A DNA stretch of 64,000 bases from Sphingomonas leidyi (GTDB taxonomy: Bacteria; Pseudomonadota; Alphaproteobacteria; Sphingomonadales; Sphingomonadaceae): the NCBI RefSeq assembly GCF_011761945.1, contig NZ_JAASQV010000001.1, forward strand, positions 1,364,001 to 1,428,000, in the 5' to 3' direction. This document shows, piece after piece, positions 31,386 through 40,829 of this stretch. The position numbers and the translations under genes are program-made. The notes under the pieces were generated by a model. That model had not been told where the DNA came from. It searched no databases and saw nothing but the letters and a program-made list of their open reading frames with translations. The first letter of the stretch is position 1, and each line of letters begins with the position of its first letter.

Positions 31386-32978
31386 ATGCTTGGAGGAATG
31401 CAGGATTTCGAGCTGCGCGTCACGACGCTGCTCGATCACGCCGCGCGCGAGCATTGGGGGCGCGAGATCGTCACCCGCTGGGCGGATGGCAGCGAGACGC
31501 GCACCACCTGGGCCGGCATCGCCCGCGATGCCCGCAAGCTGGCCCAGGCGCTGGAGCGGCTCGGCGTGCGGAAGGGCGACCGGGTCGCCACGCTGGCGAT
31601 GAACCATGGCCGCCACCTCGTCACCTGGTACGGCGCCGCCGGCATGGGCGGGTTGGTCCACACGATCAATCCGCGCCTGTTCGAGGATCAGCTGGTCTTC
31701 ATCGGCAACCATGCCGAGGACAAGGTGCTGTTCTACGATCGCGCCTTCGCGCCGCTGGTCGAGCGATTGAAGCCGCACTGGAAGACGATCGAGCATTATT
31801 ATTGCTTCGACAGCGACGGGCCGGACGGGTTCGAGGCGCTGCTGGCCGCCGAGGACGGCAATTACAGCTGGGTGACGGGCAGCGAGCGCGAGCCCTGCAT
31901 GATCTGCTACACCAGCGGCACCACCGGCAATCCCAAGGGCGTGACCTATACCCACCGATCGAGCGTGATCCACGCCCTTGCCGAAATGCAGCCCGACGTG
32001 TTCGACCTTTCGGCCCGGGCGGTGGCGATGCCGATCGTGCCGATGTTCCATGCGGTCGGCTGGGGCCTGCCCTGGGCGGGCGCCGCGGCGGGGATCAAGT
32101 TCGTCTTCTCGGCGGTCAACGATCCGCTGGTCCTGTGCGAACTGATGAACCGCGAGAAGGTGACGCACACCGCCGGCGTGCCCACCGTCTGGTTCGCGAT
32201 GTTCCAGCACATGGACGCCACCGGCGAGGAGCCGGCGTTCCTCAGGATCGTCACCATCGGCGGGTCGGCCGCGCCGCGCGCGATGATCGAGCGGCTGATG
32301 AAGATGGGTATCCGCGTGAACCATGCCTGGGGCATGACCGAGACGAGCCCGATCGGCACGATGGGCGCGCCCTCGTGGAACTGGGACGAACTCAGCTTCG
32401 AGCAGCAGGTCGATCAGGTCTGCAAGCAGGGCAAGGTTCCCTATGGTGTCGAACTGCGCGTGGTGGACGACGAGGGCCGGGTGCAGCCGCGCGACGGCAA
32501 GAGCTCGGGCCGGCTGCAGGTGCGCGGGCCGTGGATCGTCGAACGCTATTTCAAGGCGGACGAGTCCGCAGTCGATGCCGACAACTGGTTCGACACGGGC
32601 GACGTGTCGGTCCTCTATCCGGACGGCACGATGCAGATCACCGATCGCGCCAAGGACGTGATCAAGTCGGGCGGCGAGTGGATCAGTTCGGTCGATCTGG
32701 AAAATGCCGCGGTCGGCTGCGCGGGCGTGGCCGAAGCGGCGGCGATCGGCGTGCATCACCCCAAATGGGAGGAGCGGCCGATCCTGCTCGTGGTCCGCAA
32801 GCCGGGCAGCGGAGTGACGGCGGAAGCGGTGCAGGCGCATCTCGCGCAGCACGTCGCCAAATGGTGGCTGCCCGACGAGGTGCTCTTCGTCGAGAGCCTG
32901 CCGCACACCGCCACGGGCAAGCTGCTCAAGACCGCGATCCGGGAACAATATAAGGATTTCAAGCTGGCCGCGGCCTGA
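31386..32978 (+). CDS. Fatty-acid-CoA ligase, AlkK type
   Basis: The 530-residue ANL-family enzyme activates a fatty acid with ATP and CoA. The phosphate loop is [11 protein letters not shown], the adenylate motif is WGMTETSP, and [15 protein letters not shown] and the C-terminal TGKLLKT with its catalytic lysine are present. The MLGGMQD start resembles AlkK-type medium-chain acyl-CoA synthetases, which usually begin MLG.M. ATG 31386 has GGAGAG four bases upstream; ATG 31374 and ATG 31398 are alternatives. It lies 132 bases after dnaE beyond a hairpin, so it probably has its own promoter. Chain-length preference is inferred only. Confidence 0.88.
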   Translation: MLGGMQDFELRVTTLLDHAAREHWGREIVTRWADGSETRTTWAGIARDARKLAQALERLGVRKGDRVATLAMNHGRHLVTWYGAAGMGGLVHTINPRLFEDQLVFIGNHAEDKVLFYDRAFAPLVERLKPHWKTIEHYYCFDSDGPDGFEALLAAEDGNYSWVTGSEREPCMICYTSGTTGNPKGVTYTHRSSVIHALAEMQPDVFDLSARAVAMPIVPMFHAVGWGLPWAGAAAGIKFVFSAVNDPLVLCELMNREKVTHTAGVPTVWFAMFQHMDATGEEPAFLRIVTIGGSAAPRAMIERLMKMGIRVNHAWGMTETSPIGTMGAPSWNWDELSFEQQVDQVCKQGKVPYGVELRVVDDEGRVQPRDGKSSGRLQVRGPWIVERYFKADESAVDADNWFDTGDVSVLYPDGTMQITDRAKDVIKSGGEWISSVDLENAAVGCAGVAEAAAIGVHHPKWEERPILLVVRKPGSGVTAEAVQAHLAQHVAKWWLPDEVLFVESLPHTATGKLLKTAIREQYKDFKLAAA

Positions 32979-32986
32979 GAATGCCG

Positions 32987-33012
32987 CCCCTCCCCCCGGA
33001 AAGGGGAAGGGG
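32987..33012. terminator. Hairpin between convergent genes
   Basis: CCCCTCCCC and GGGGAAGGGG pair around CCGGAAA. It occupies the short gap between the acyl-CoA ligase and the convergent aminopeptidase and belongs to the same hairpin family as the one after dnaE. Confidence 0.55.
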
Positions 33013-33021
33013 CCTGTCTTC

Positions 33022-35631
33022 TCACATTCCGGCGAACGCTGCCGTGACTTCTCCGGCCTTGGCATCCTTGAAGCGGGCGCAGTTGCGGATACCCTCCACT
33101 GCGCGATCCAGTCCAAGCCTGCTGCCGCCTTCGGCCCGCAGCTTGGCGTCGACCGTGTCGGCCGCCGCGAGCGAGCATTGCGCCTTGAACATCTCCGCCG
33201 AACGGCCCGAGAAGATGCCGCCGCCGCCGGTCAGCTTCGAGAATTCGTCGAAATGGGCGAGCATATATTCGAGCGCCGCGTCGCGGGTGTCGGCGTCCTT
33301 CAGGAATAGCGATGCCCCGAACAGCCGCTGGCGCGGTTTGTAGCGGGGATCGTTGAACTCGGTGAAATACCATTTCGCGACATCGGCATTGCCCGAAGAG
33401 GCGATGGCGCGAAACGCTGCCTCGCGCAGGTCCGGTGCCTTGCCCGCCAGTGCCATTTCGGCGAGCGTCCTGGCGAAGGGCACGCCGCGATCCTGGACGG
33501 TAATGGCCAGCGCCAGCGGCAGGAAGGCATCGTCGAGCGCATGGGCGTCGCCGGCGAGCCGCGCGTCGGCGGCGGCGGCCAGCCTGGCGCGCAACACGGG
33601 GTCATGACCATTGTCCGCCACGAAGCCGACCAGCTGCTCGCGCAGCTCGACGGTGTCGGCGTTGTCGTTCGCATGCGCGCCGGGCTTCGGATCGAAGCCG
33701 ATCTTCGCCAGCATCGGGCCGTAGATGTCGACGAACAGCTTGCGATAGGCGGGCAGCGCCGCGGCGCCGATCAGCCCGCGATCGCGCAGGCCGGCGAGCC
33801 GGGTGCCGTTGTCGAGCTGCATCTTGGTCTTGGGATGGCGGGCCATCGCGCGGGCGAGCGCGACGAGCTGCGCGGTGTTCGCCTTGCCGGCATAGAAGCT
33901 CGCCCACAGGCTGTCGTCCACCGCCAGCGCCTCGCCGGTCGGCAGGGTGGGGGCAGCGGCAATCAGCGAATCCCAGTCGGCGGGATCGAGGTCGAAGCGA
34001 TAATAGCCCCAGCCGCCCGCATTGGGGACGAGCGTGCCCGTGCCGTTGGCGACGACCGGTGCGCTAGGCTTGTCCAGCAGCGTACAGTTCCTGGCATCGC
34101 CCTGGCGGATGCAGAGCGGGATGATCCACTGTTCGGCGGGCGCATTGGTGCCGAAATAGGCGAAGCGCTGCTGGCTGGCGGTGAGCACGCCATTGGCGCG
34201 GTGGAAGGTCACCACCGGCACGCCCTGCTGGTCGACGAAGCTCCGCAGCGATTCGAGCACGCGCGGATCGTGCGCGGCGTCGGCCAGCGAAGCGAAGAAC
34301 TGGTCGGTGGTCGCGTTGCCATATTTGTGGCGCGACATGTGCAGGCGCACGCCGTCGCGGAACTTCTCGTCGCCCATATAGCCGGCGATCATGCCGACGA
34401 CCTGGCCGCCCTTGCCATAGGTGATCTGATCGAACGCCGCGTCGATATCCGCATCGTTGCTGATCTTCTGGTGGATCGGGCGGCCGGCGACCAGGGCGTC
34501 GAGGTCCATCGCCTCGAAACCCTCAGAGATGGCGTCGACGCCGATGTCGAGGTCCGGGCGCCATTCGTTGCCGATGCGATAGCCCATCCAGTTGGCGAAG
34601 CTTTCGTTCAGCCAGATATCATCCCACCAGGCCGGCGTGACCAGATCGCCGAACCATTGGTGCGAAAGCTCGTGCGCCACGACCATGCCGAAGGTCTGCT
34701 TGCTCGACGTGGCATCGTCCTCGTCGACGAACAGGATGCCGTCGCCATAGATGTCGGCCCCTGCATTCTCCATCGCGCCCGGCATCACCGGCGAGCCGAT
34801 CTGGTCGAGCTTGGGGAAGGGGAAGGCCTGACCGAAATATTTCTCGAGCAGCGCGACGATCGGGCCCGAATTGTCGAGCGCGAACTGCATCCGGCCCTTG
34901 TAGGGCTGGGTGCCGACGATGCGCAGCGGCAGCGGCGTCTTGCGCTCGGGCGTGGGCGCCACCTTGGCGCCGAGGGTCGAGAAGGGGCCGACGACGAAGG
35001 CGACCAGATAGGTCGGCAGCGGCTTGGTGGCGATGAAGCGGTGCCTGACCAGTTCGCCGACCTTGGCCGGCTTGCCCGTTTCCGGTGCGTTGCTCAGCGC
35101 GACGAAGCCCGGCTTGGTGGTCAGCGACACGGTGAAGGGAGTCTTGAAGCCCGGCTCGTCGAAGCCCGGAAAGGCCGCGCGCGCATCGATCGACTCGAAC
35201 TGGGTCCAGCTGTACCAGCTGCCGGCCACCTCGACGCGATAGGGCCCCGAAGCGCCAGTGCCGAAGGCCGCGTCATAGTCGAACTTCAGCGTCAGCTTCC
35301 CCGGCTGCACCGTCTTGCCGAAGTCGATCTGGGCGAGGCCATGGGGGCTCTTCTGGGTGAAGCCGAGCGGGATCTCCTTGCCCGCGACCACCGCCACCGC
35401 CTTGGTGACGTTGAGGTTGCGGCCGTGCATCCATACCGTCTGGGCAGCCCGGTTGAGCTGCACGTCGATCTCGGCGTGGCCGCTGAAGCGCGGCTTTTCG
35501 GGAACGATCGTCAGGTCGAGCCGATAGGCGAGGGGAGTCACCGTGTCCGGCAGCTTGCCGGTAGGCTGGACGTCCTGGGCATTTGCGACGGCGGGAAGCG
35601 TGAGGGCGAAAGCGAAGGCAAGCGCGCGCAT
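33022..35631 (-). CDS. M1 family metallo-aminopeptidase, exported
   Basis: The 869-residue protein is a zinc aminopeptidase of family M1. It has a signal peptide (about 1-18, ending VANAQ), so unlike cytosolic PepN it is periplasmic. The substrate-binding motif GAMENAGADIYGD and the zinc motif VAHELSHQWFGDLV with the distal glutamate in NESFANWMG are intact. An ERAP1-like C-terminal domain follows. It removes N-terminal residues from peptides taken up or released in the envelope. It is convergent with the acyl-CoA ligase. Confidence 0.93.
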   Translation of the reverse strand: MRALAFAFALTLPAVANAQDVQPTGKLPDTVTPLAYRLDLTIVPEKPRFSGHAEIDVQLNRAAQTVWMHGRNLNVTKAVAVVAGKEIPLGFTQKSPHGLAQIDFGKTVQPGKLTLKFDYDAAFGTGASGPYRVEVAGSWYSWTQFESIDARAAFPGFDEPGFKTPFTVSLTTKPGFVALSNAPETGKPAKVGELVRHRFIATKPLPTYLVAFVVGPFSTLGAKVAPTPERKTPLPLRIVGTQPYKGRMQFALDNSGPIVALLEKYFGQAFPFPKLDQIGSPVMPGAMENAGADIYGDGILFVDEDDATSSKQTFGMVVAHELSHQWFGDLVTPAWWDDIWLNESFANWMGYRIGNEWRPDLDIGVDAISEGFEAMDLDALVAGRPIHQKISNDADIDAAFDQITYGKGGQVVGMIAGYMGDEKFRDGVRLHMSRHKYGNATTDQFFASLADAAHDPRVLESLRSFVDQQGVPVVTFHRANGVLTASQQRFAYFGTNAPAEQWIIPLCIRQGDARNCTLLDKPSAPVVANGTGTLVPNAGGWGYYRFDLDPADWDSLIAAAPTLPTGEALAVDDSLWASFYAGKANTAQLVALARAMARHPKTKMQLDNGTRLAGLRDRGLIGAAALPAYRKLFVDIYGPMLAKIGFDPKPGAHANDNADTVELREQLVGFVADNGHDPVLRARLAAAADARLAGDAHALDDAFLPLALAITVQDRGVPFARTLAEMALAGKAPDLREAAFRAIASSGNADVAKWYFTEFNDPRYKPRQRLFGASLFLKDADTRDAALEYMLAHFDEFSKLTGGGGIFSGRSAEMFKAQCSLAAADTVDAKLRAEGGSRLGLDRAVEGIRNCARFKDAKAGEVTAAFAGM

Positions 35632-35903
35632 GAAGGGTCCTTATGATCTGGCACTTGGCCTAGGCCCGCTGCCTGGCAGGTGCAATCGGCCACATGTTTC
35701 TGTTCGACTACTGTATGTTTCCATATTGTGTCTGTATCGTGGACGGCTATGGTGCGCGCAGGTCTCAGACCACCGGGCGGCGTTTGGATCCCTCTTTCCG
35801 CTGCCCGGTCCTAACTTAGGGGCCACCTGCCTTCGCGCGGTGGCCACCATTTTCCTCGCCGGCAGGCTGCACTAGGCCATTGCGCAGCGGCGCGGCTCCG
35901 ATA

Positions 35904-35917
35904 TGGTAGCGCTATCA
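35904..35917. promoter_or_regulatory. LacI/XylR-type operator
   Basis: TGGTAGCGCTATCA is a 14-base near-palindrome around the AGCGCT core. It closely resembles the operator bound by the LacI-family repressor XylR of Caulobacter upstream of xylose genes. It lies 73 bases before the esterase-deacetylase start, so the gene is probably induced by a sugar. Confidence 0.6.
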
Positions 35918-35921
35918 TAGT

Positions 35922-35971
35922 GCATCGACATGGCGCATGGACATGATGGCGCATCGACATGGCGCATGGAC
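35922..35971. repeat. 21-base direct repeat in the leader
   Basis: GCATCGACATGGCGCATGG plus AC occurs perfectly at 35922-35942 and 35951-35971, a period of 29 bases. It sits between the operator and the ribosome site of the esterase-deacetylase gene. An upstream open frame through the repeats exists but has no ribosome site. Confidence 0.65.
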
Positions 35972-35989
35972 GCAAGAGGGAGAGGGGAT

Positions 35990-38089
35990 ATGGGCCTGAT
36001 CGTGCGCCTGGCGGCGCTGGTCCTGTTGCTGGGCGCCGCGGCGGCGCCGGGCGAGCGCTGGGTGACGGCCTGGGCCACGTCGCAGATGATCCCGGGCAAC
36101 AATGCGCTGCCGACGGAGGATCTGAAGGACGCCACGCTGCGCCAGGTGGTGCGCATCCAGATCGCCGGCACCCGGCTGCGCGTGCGCTTCACCAACGCCT
36201 ATGGCACCCAGCCGCTGCGCCTCGGCGCGGCGACGATTGCGCGGGCGGCCGACCCCGCCTCGCCGCGGATCGATGCCGCGAGCCTGGTGGCGCTGCGCTT
36301 CGGCGGGGCGAGGAGCGTCACCATTCCGGCGGGTGCGGATTACTGGTCCGATCCGGTCGCGCTGCCGGTGCAGGCGGGCGCGGACCTGGCGATCACGCTC
36401 TATCTGCCCGATGCCCCGGCACAGCAGACCGGCCATCCGGGCTCGCGCGCGACCAGCTATTATCTCCATGGCGACCATGTGCGCGATCCGGACCTGCCGG
36501 GCGCCGGCAAGGTCGATCGCTGGGTGCAGATCGGCGCGATCGAGACGGTGTCGGCCAAGGCGTCGGCGGTGGTGATCCTCGGCGATTCGATCACCGATGG
36601 CTATGGCGTGCCTGCCAACAGCAACCAGCGCTGGACCGACGCGCTCCAGCTGCGCCTGCGCGCCACGCCGGCGCTTGCCGACATGGCGGTGCTCAACGCC
36701 GGCATCGGCGGCAACCGGCTGCTCAACGACGGGCTCGGCCCCAATGCGCTCGCCCGGTTCGACCGCGAGGTGCTGAGCTATCCGGGGGTCACCCATCTCG
36801 TGATCCTGGAGGGCGTCAACGATCTCGGCACGCTCACCCGCGACGCCCCGGCCACGCCCGATGCGCACGCTGCGCTCGTGGAGGGGATGATCGGTGCCTA
36901 TCGCCAGATGGTCGCCCGCGCCCGCGCGCGCGGGATCAAGGCGATCGGCGCGACGATCCTGCCCTATGGCGGCTCGGCCTATTACCATCCGGATGCGCAG
37001 AACGAGGCCGATCGCGCCGCGGTGAACGCCTGGATTCGCGCACCCGGCAATTTCGACGGCGTGATCGACCTCGACGCCGCGCTCCGCGATCCCGCCGCGC
37101 CGACCCGGCTGCGCAGGGAATATGACAATGATGGGCTCCATCCCTCGATGGACGGCTATCGCGCGATGGCCGATGCGGTGCCGCTGTCGCTGTTCTCCGA
37201 CAAGGTGAAGGATGCGGGCAGGGTGGCCGCCGCGCCGGCGGGGCCCGCGCCGATGATCGCCTTCACCTTCGACGATCTCCCCGCCCACGCGTCCCTGCCC
37301 GAAGGACAGAGCCGGGCCGGCATCGCCGAGCAGGTCATCGCCGCGCTGAAGGCCGGCGGGGCGCCGGCGATGGGCTTCGTCAACGGCGTGCAGCTCGAGC
37401 GCGAACCGGCCTCGGCGCCGGTGCTCGGCAAATGGCGCGCGGCGGGACTGACGCTGGGCAACCATGGCTGGAGCCATGCCAATCTCGACCAGCTGAGCGA
37501 TGCGCAATTCCTGGCGGAGCTGGAGAAGAACGAACCGATCCTCGCGGCCAGGATGGGCGCTGCCGACTGGCGCTGGTTCCGCTATCCCTTCCTCTCCGAG
37601 GCCGCGACCGACCCCGCACGCCGCGCACGCATCCGCAAGCTGCTGGCGGAGCGGGGCTACAAGGTCGCCACGGTGACGATGGATTTCTCCGACTGGGCCT
37701 ATAACGACGCCTATGCGCGCTGCGTGGCCAGGGGTGACGGCGATGCGATCCTGAAGATGGAGCACGCCTGGCTGGGCACCGCCGCGGTCCAGGCCGATCG
37801 CGCCCGCGCGATGAGCCAGGCGCTCTACGGCCGCGACATCCCCTATGTGCTGCTCCTGCACCTGGGCGCGTTCGACGCACGCATGATGCCGCAACTGATC
37901 GCCCTCTATCGCGAAAAGGGCTATCGGTTCGTCTCGATCGACGAAGCGGAGCGCGACCCCCATTATGCATCCGAGGTGAACCCGGCGCTCGTACCACAGC
38001 CCCAGGGACTGAACGGCGCGGTGGCGGCCAGGGGGCTGAAGGAACCGCAGGCGCCGGCGCTGCTGCCGCTGGAGACGATGTGCCGCTAG
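35990..38089 (+). CDS. SGNH esterase fused to polysaccharide deacetylase (CE4/NodB)
   Basis: The 699-residue protein joins two carbohydrate-esterase modules. After a signal peptide (about 1-20) comes an SGNH/GDSL hydrolase with GDSITDGYG (Ser200), GIGGNRL, EGVNDLG (N277) and the catalytic pair D381/H384 in DGLHPS. From about residue 420 a NodB-type deacetylase follows, with FTFDDLPAH (metal Asp at 428-429) and NHGWSHANL (H492 and H496). The first module would remove O-acetyl groups and the second N- or O-acetyl groups from a polysaccharide, outside the cytosol. ATG 35990 has an AGGGAGAGGGG site. Two catalytic deacetylases in one chain suggest a heavily acetylated substrate, unidentified here. 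A LacI-type operator precedes it. Confidence 0.85.
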   Translation: MGLIVRLAALVLLLGAAAAPGERWVTAWATSQMIPGNNALPTEDLKDATLRQVVRIQIAGTRLRVRFTNAYGTQPLRLGAATIARAADPASPRIDAASLVALRFGGARSVTIPAGADYWSDPVALPVQAGADLAITLYLPDAPAQQTGHPGSRATSYYLHGDHVRDPDLPGAGKVDRWVQIGAIETVSAKASAVVILGDSITDGYGVPANSNQRWTDALQLRLRATPALADMAVLNAGIGGNRLLNDGLGPNALARFDREVLSYPGVTHLVILEGVNDLGTLTRDAPATPDAHAALVEGMIGAYRQMVARARARGIKAIGATILPYGGSAYYHPDAQNEADRAAVNAWIRAPGNFDGVIDLDAALRDPAAPTRLRREYDNDGLHPSMDGYRAMADAVPLSLFSDKVKDAGRVAAAPAGPAPMIAFTFDDLPAHASLPEGQSRAGIAEQVIAALKAGGAPAMGFVNGVQLEREPASAPVLGKWRAAGLTLGNHGWSHANLDQLSDAQFLAELEKNEPILAARMGAADWRWFRYPFLSEAATDPARRARIRKLLAERGYKVATVTMDFSDWAYNDAYARCVARGDGDAILKMEHAWLGTAAVQADRARAMSQALYGRDIPYVLLLHLGAFDARMMPQLIALYREKGYRFVSIDEAERDPHYASEVNPALVPQPQGLNGAVAARGLKEPQAPALLPLETMCR

Positions 38090-38096
38090 GAAGGCG

Positions 38097-39173
38097 CTAG
38101 AACAGCTCTCCCTGCGCCCCCCTGGGCGGCCGGAACAGGTCCGTCCGCAGCCGCAGCACTTCCCGGTCCAGCCCATGGCGTTTCGCCGCCATCCGGAACC
38201 GCGTCCGCAGCAGTTCCGCCCAGGGCCCCTGGCCCCGGAAGCGCGTGTGGAAATCGGGGTCGTTGTCCCTGCCGCCGCGGATCGACTGGATCGTCGCCAT
38301 CACCTTGCCGGCGCGATCGGGGAAATGCGCATCGAGCCAGGCGCGGAACAGCGGCGCGACTTCGTGCGGCAGCCGGACCGGCAGGAAGAAGGCGGTGCGC
38401 GCGCCGGCTTCGGCGGCGCGCTCCAGGATGCGCTCGATCTCGTGATCGGTCACCTGTGGGATCACCGGCGCCAGCGAGACGAACACCGGCACCCCCGCAT
38501 CGGCCAGCTGCCGCATCGCGGCCAGCCGCTTCTCGGGATGCGGGGCGCGGGGCTCCACCGTCATCGCGATCCTCGGGTCGAGCGAAGTAACCGAGATCAT
38601 CACCGCCGCCAGGCCCTTTCTGGCCATCGGCGCGAGCAGGTCGAGGTCGCGTGTTACCCGGTTGGACTTGGTGGTGATCGTCAGCGGATGATCCTGTTCG
38701 GCCAGCACTTCGATGCAGCCGCGCGTGATCCGCCACTCGGCCTCGATCGGCTGATAGGGATCGGTGTTGGTCCCGAAGGCGATCGGCCGGCAGACATAGC
38801 CGCGCTTGCCCAGTTCCGCGCGCAGCAGCGCGGGCGCATCGGGCTTGGCGAACAACCTGCTCTCGAAATCGAGCCCCGGCGACAGGTCGAGATAGGCATG
38901 GGTCGGCCGGGCGAAGCAATAGATGCAGCCATGCTCGCAGCCGCGATAGGGGTTGATCGAGCGATCGAAGGCAATGTCGGGCGATTGGTTGCGGGTGATG
39001 ATCGTCCGTGCCCGCTCCACCGTCACGGTGGTCCGCAGCGGCGGCGGGGCGTCGTCCAGCGCCGCGCGCGCATCCAGCCAGTCGCCGTCCGCTTCGCGCG
39101 CGGGCAGGTTGAAGCGGCTGCTTTCCTGGTTGAGGGTGGCGCCGCGCACCGGACGATTCTTCGCCATTGCCAA
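38097..39173 (-). CDS. PA0069-type radical SAM protein (SPL-like)
   Basis: The 358-residue protein is a radical SAM enzyme related to spore photoproduct lyase-like proteins (PA0069/Rv2578c group). The cluster ligands C79, C83 and C86 are in GCEHGCIYCFARPTH. FGTNTDPYQPIE and the later SITxxx-like VISVTSLDPRIA stretch are typical. The substrate of this widespread group is unknown; DNA or other repair functions have been suggested only by resemblance. The short gap to the fusion gene is convergent. No partner gene is evident. Confidence 0.87.
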   Translation of the reverse strand: MAMAKNRPVRGATLNQESSRFNLPAREADGDWLDARAALDDAPPPLRTTVTVERARTIITRNQSPDIAFDRSINPYRGCEHGCIYCFARPTHAYLDLSPGLDFESRLFAKPDAPALLRAELGKRGYVCRPIAFGTNTDPYQPIEAEWRITRGCIEVLAEQDHPLTITTKSNRVTRDLDLLAPMARKGLAAVMISVTSLDPRIAMTVEPRAPHPEKRLAAMRQLADAGVPVFVSLAPVIPQVTDHEIERILERAAEAGARTAFFLPVRLPHEVAPLFRAWLDAHFPDRAGKVMATIQSIRGGRDNDPDFHTRFRGQGPWAELLRTRFRMAAKRHGLDREVLRLRTDLFRPPRGAQGELF

Positions 39174-39219
39174 AGCCTAGGCGCAGGATTAGAACATATC
39201 AAGAACATTGGAGGCGAAC

Positions 39220-39561
39220 ATGGCACGAATCAGTTATCTCGAACTGCCCGCGAAGGATGTGGCCGGCACCCGCGATTTCTACGCCAGGGCGTTTGACTGG
39301 CAATTCACCGACTTTGCCCCGCATTACGCAGCGACCACCACCGGCGACACCGATCTGGGCATCAACGGCTCCGGCGACCAGCCGATCCCGCTGCTGCTGC
39401 CGATCGTCGAGGTGAAGGACCTCGAGGCGGCATTCGAGAGCGTGACGGGCGCGGGCGGCGAGATCACCGTGCCGATCTTCGCGTTTCCGGGCGGTCGCCG
39501 CTTCCATTTCCGCGATCCGGCGGGGAATGAACTCGGCGTGTTCGTCAACGAGCCGGAATGA
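39220..39561 (+). CDS. VOC (glyoxalase/bleomycin resistance) family protein
   Basis: The 113-residue protein forms one vicinal-oxygen-chelate domain: ARISYLELPAKDVAGTRDFYARAF at the start, IVEVKDLEAAFESVTGAGG in the middle and FHFRDPAGNELGVFV at the end, with the usual metal-site glutamate in the last motif. Members act on small organic substrates or bind drugs; the substrate here is unknown. ATG 39220 has GGAGG five bases upstream. It is divergent from the radical SAM gene. Confidence 0.87.
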   Translation: MARISYLELPAKDVAGTRDFYARAFDWQFTDFAPHYAATTTGDTDLGINGSGDQPIPLLLPIVEVKDLEAAFESVTGAGGEITVPIFAFPGGRRFHFRDPAGNELGVFVNEPE

Positions 39562-39662
39562 TTGCCGCGCCGCGGCGCCGTGATAGGATGGGGCCCTGGG
39601 GAAGTTCCTCCCGGCGGCGGCCGTGGATTTCCCGCCTGGGAACCGAAGGAAGAGGGGGAGTG

Positions 39663-40175
39663 ATGGGCAAGGCTTTGATCGCGGTCGCATTGGCGGCCGG
39701 CCTGTGGGCGATGCCGGCGGCGGCGCAGAAGGGCGATCCGGCGCGGATGGTCGACATCGCGCATCCCGAGGAAGTGGTGAAGCTGCTCCAGAGCGAAGGC
39801 TACAAGGCCGAGCTGAAGAAGCATGAGGACAGCGGCGAGCCCTATATCAGCAGTGCGGCCAACGGATCCCCTTTCACCATCGAATTCTATGATTGCGGCA
39901 CCGCCAAGGGCTGCACGTCGATGCAGTTCTTCTCCTGGTACAAGAAGAAGCCCTGGTATGATGCCGGGCTGGCCAATCGCTGGAACGCCAAGAAGCGTTT
40001 CCTGCGCATCGTGATCGACAAGGACGGCGACCTTTCCACCTGGATGGACGCCACCACCATCGGCAAGGTGAGCTATGCGAATTTCGCCGACACGATCGAC
40101 TGGTGGTCGTCGATGACCGGCGACCTGTTCACCTTCCTCGACGAGGAGGAGAAGGCGGCCGGGGGGAAGAAATAG
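39663..40175 (+). CDS. Exported YbjN-domain protein
   Basis: The 170-residue protein has a signal peptide (about 1-21, ALIAVALAAGLWAMPAAAQ) and a YbjN (DUF1790) domain: HPEEVVKLLQSEGYKAEL, YISSAANGSPFTIEFYDC and MQFFSWYKKKP. YbjN folds resemble type III secretion chaperones, and in enterobacteria it affects motility and stress responses; the exported form has no known activity. Two cysteines (DCGTAKGC) may form a disulfide. ATG 39663 with AGGGGGAG upstream was chosen over the longer open frame from 39558. Confidence 0.82.
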   Translation: MGKALIAVALAAGLWAMPAAAQKGDPARMVDIAHPEEVVKLLQSEGYKAELKKHEDSGEPYISSAANGSPFTIEFYDCGTAKGCTSMQFFSWYKKKPWYDAGLANRWNAKKRFLRIVIDKDGDLSTWMDATTIGKVSYANFADTIDWWSSMTGDLFTFLDEEEKAAGGKK

Positions 40176-40185
40176 GGTTCCGTTC

Positions 40186-40201
40186 CCTCCCTTCCGGGAG
40201 G
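40186..40201. terminator. Hairpin between convergent genes
   Basis: CCTCCC (40186-40191) pairs with GGGAGG (40196-40201) around TTCC. It belongs to the same hairpin family as those near 31275 and 33000 and lies just after the YbjN gene. Confidence 0.5.
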
Positions 40202-40265
40202 AGCGGGGTCGCATCGGGATGCAACGCTTCGGTTCCGCGGCGGCTACCCATCCAATTGTGCCGAG

Positions 40266-40290
40266 ACTGGAGCCCGGCCTTCGTCGGGGA
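40266..40290. repeat. Single REP-like element
   Basis: CCCGGCCTTCGTCGGGGA and flanks resemble the right-hand element of the pair at 22102-22130. It lies in the gap between the convergent YbjN and moaB genes. Confidence 0.45.
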
Positions 40291-40301
40291 ATGGCGTGTG
40301 C

Positions 40302-40829
40302 CTATCGCTCCCCCAGCCGCGGCAGCAGCTCGACGAAGTTGCAGGGCTTGTGGCGGATGTCGAGCTGGGTTGCCAGGATGCCGTCCCAGGCATCGGTGAC
40401 TGCGCCGGTCGAGCCGGGCAGGGCGAAGACATAGGTGCCGCGCGCCACGCAAGCCGTGGCGCGCGACTGGATCGTGGACGTGCCGATCGACTGGTAGCTG
40501 AGCCAGCGGAACAGCTCGCCGAAACCCGGTATCTCCTTGTCCTGGACGCGGGCGAGCGCCTCGGGCGTCACGTCGCGGCCGGTCACGCCGGTGCCGCCGG
40601 TGGTGAGGATCACCTCGACCTGCGGATCGTCGATCCAGGCGTGGAGCCGGGCGACGATCGCATCCGCATCGTCGGTCACGATCATGCGGTCTGCCAGCAC
40701 ATGCCCGGCGGCAGTCAGCCGCTCGACCAGCCGGTCGCCCGAGCGATCGTCGGCCATGGTCCGCGTGTCGGAGACCGTGAGCACCGCGATCCGCACCGGG
40801 CGGAACGCGATGGCTTCATCGATTGGCAT
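40302..40829 (-). CDS. moaB: Molybdenum cofactor biosynthesis protein MoaB
   Basis: The 175-residue protein has the MoaB/MogA fold. Key motifs are [32 protein letters not shown] and [17 protein letters not shown]. In bacteria with MogA or MoeA the role of MoaB ranges from molybdopterin adenylyl transfer to an uncertain one; a cytosolic adenylyltransferase of the cofactor pathway is likely. The start overlaps the end of the lytic transglycosylase gene by 14 bases, making it the third gene of a udg-slt-moaB operon. Confidence 0.92.
   Translation of the reverse strand: MPIDEAIAFRPVRIAVLTVSDTRTMADDRSGDRLVERLTAAGHVLADRMIVTDDADAIVARLHAWIDDPQVEVILTTGGTGVTGRDVTPEALARVQDKEIPGFGELFRWLSYQSIGTSTIQSRATACVARGTYVFALPGSTGAVTDAWDGILATQLDIRHKPCNFVELLPRLGER

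Larger units (their letters stand above)
35632..35989. other. Divergent intergenic region, aminopeptidase / esterase-deacetylase
   Basis: About 360 bases without a convincing gene. The right part holds the LacI-type operator and the 21-base direct repeat listed separately. The left part is somewhat richer in A+T and presumably contains the aminopeptidase promoter, but no clear boxes were found. Confidence 0.5.
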
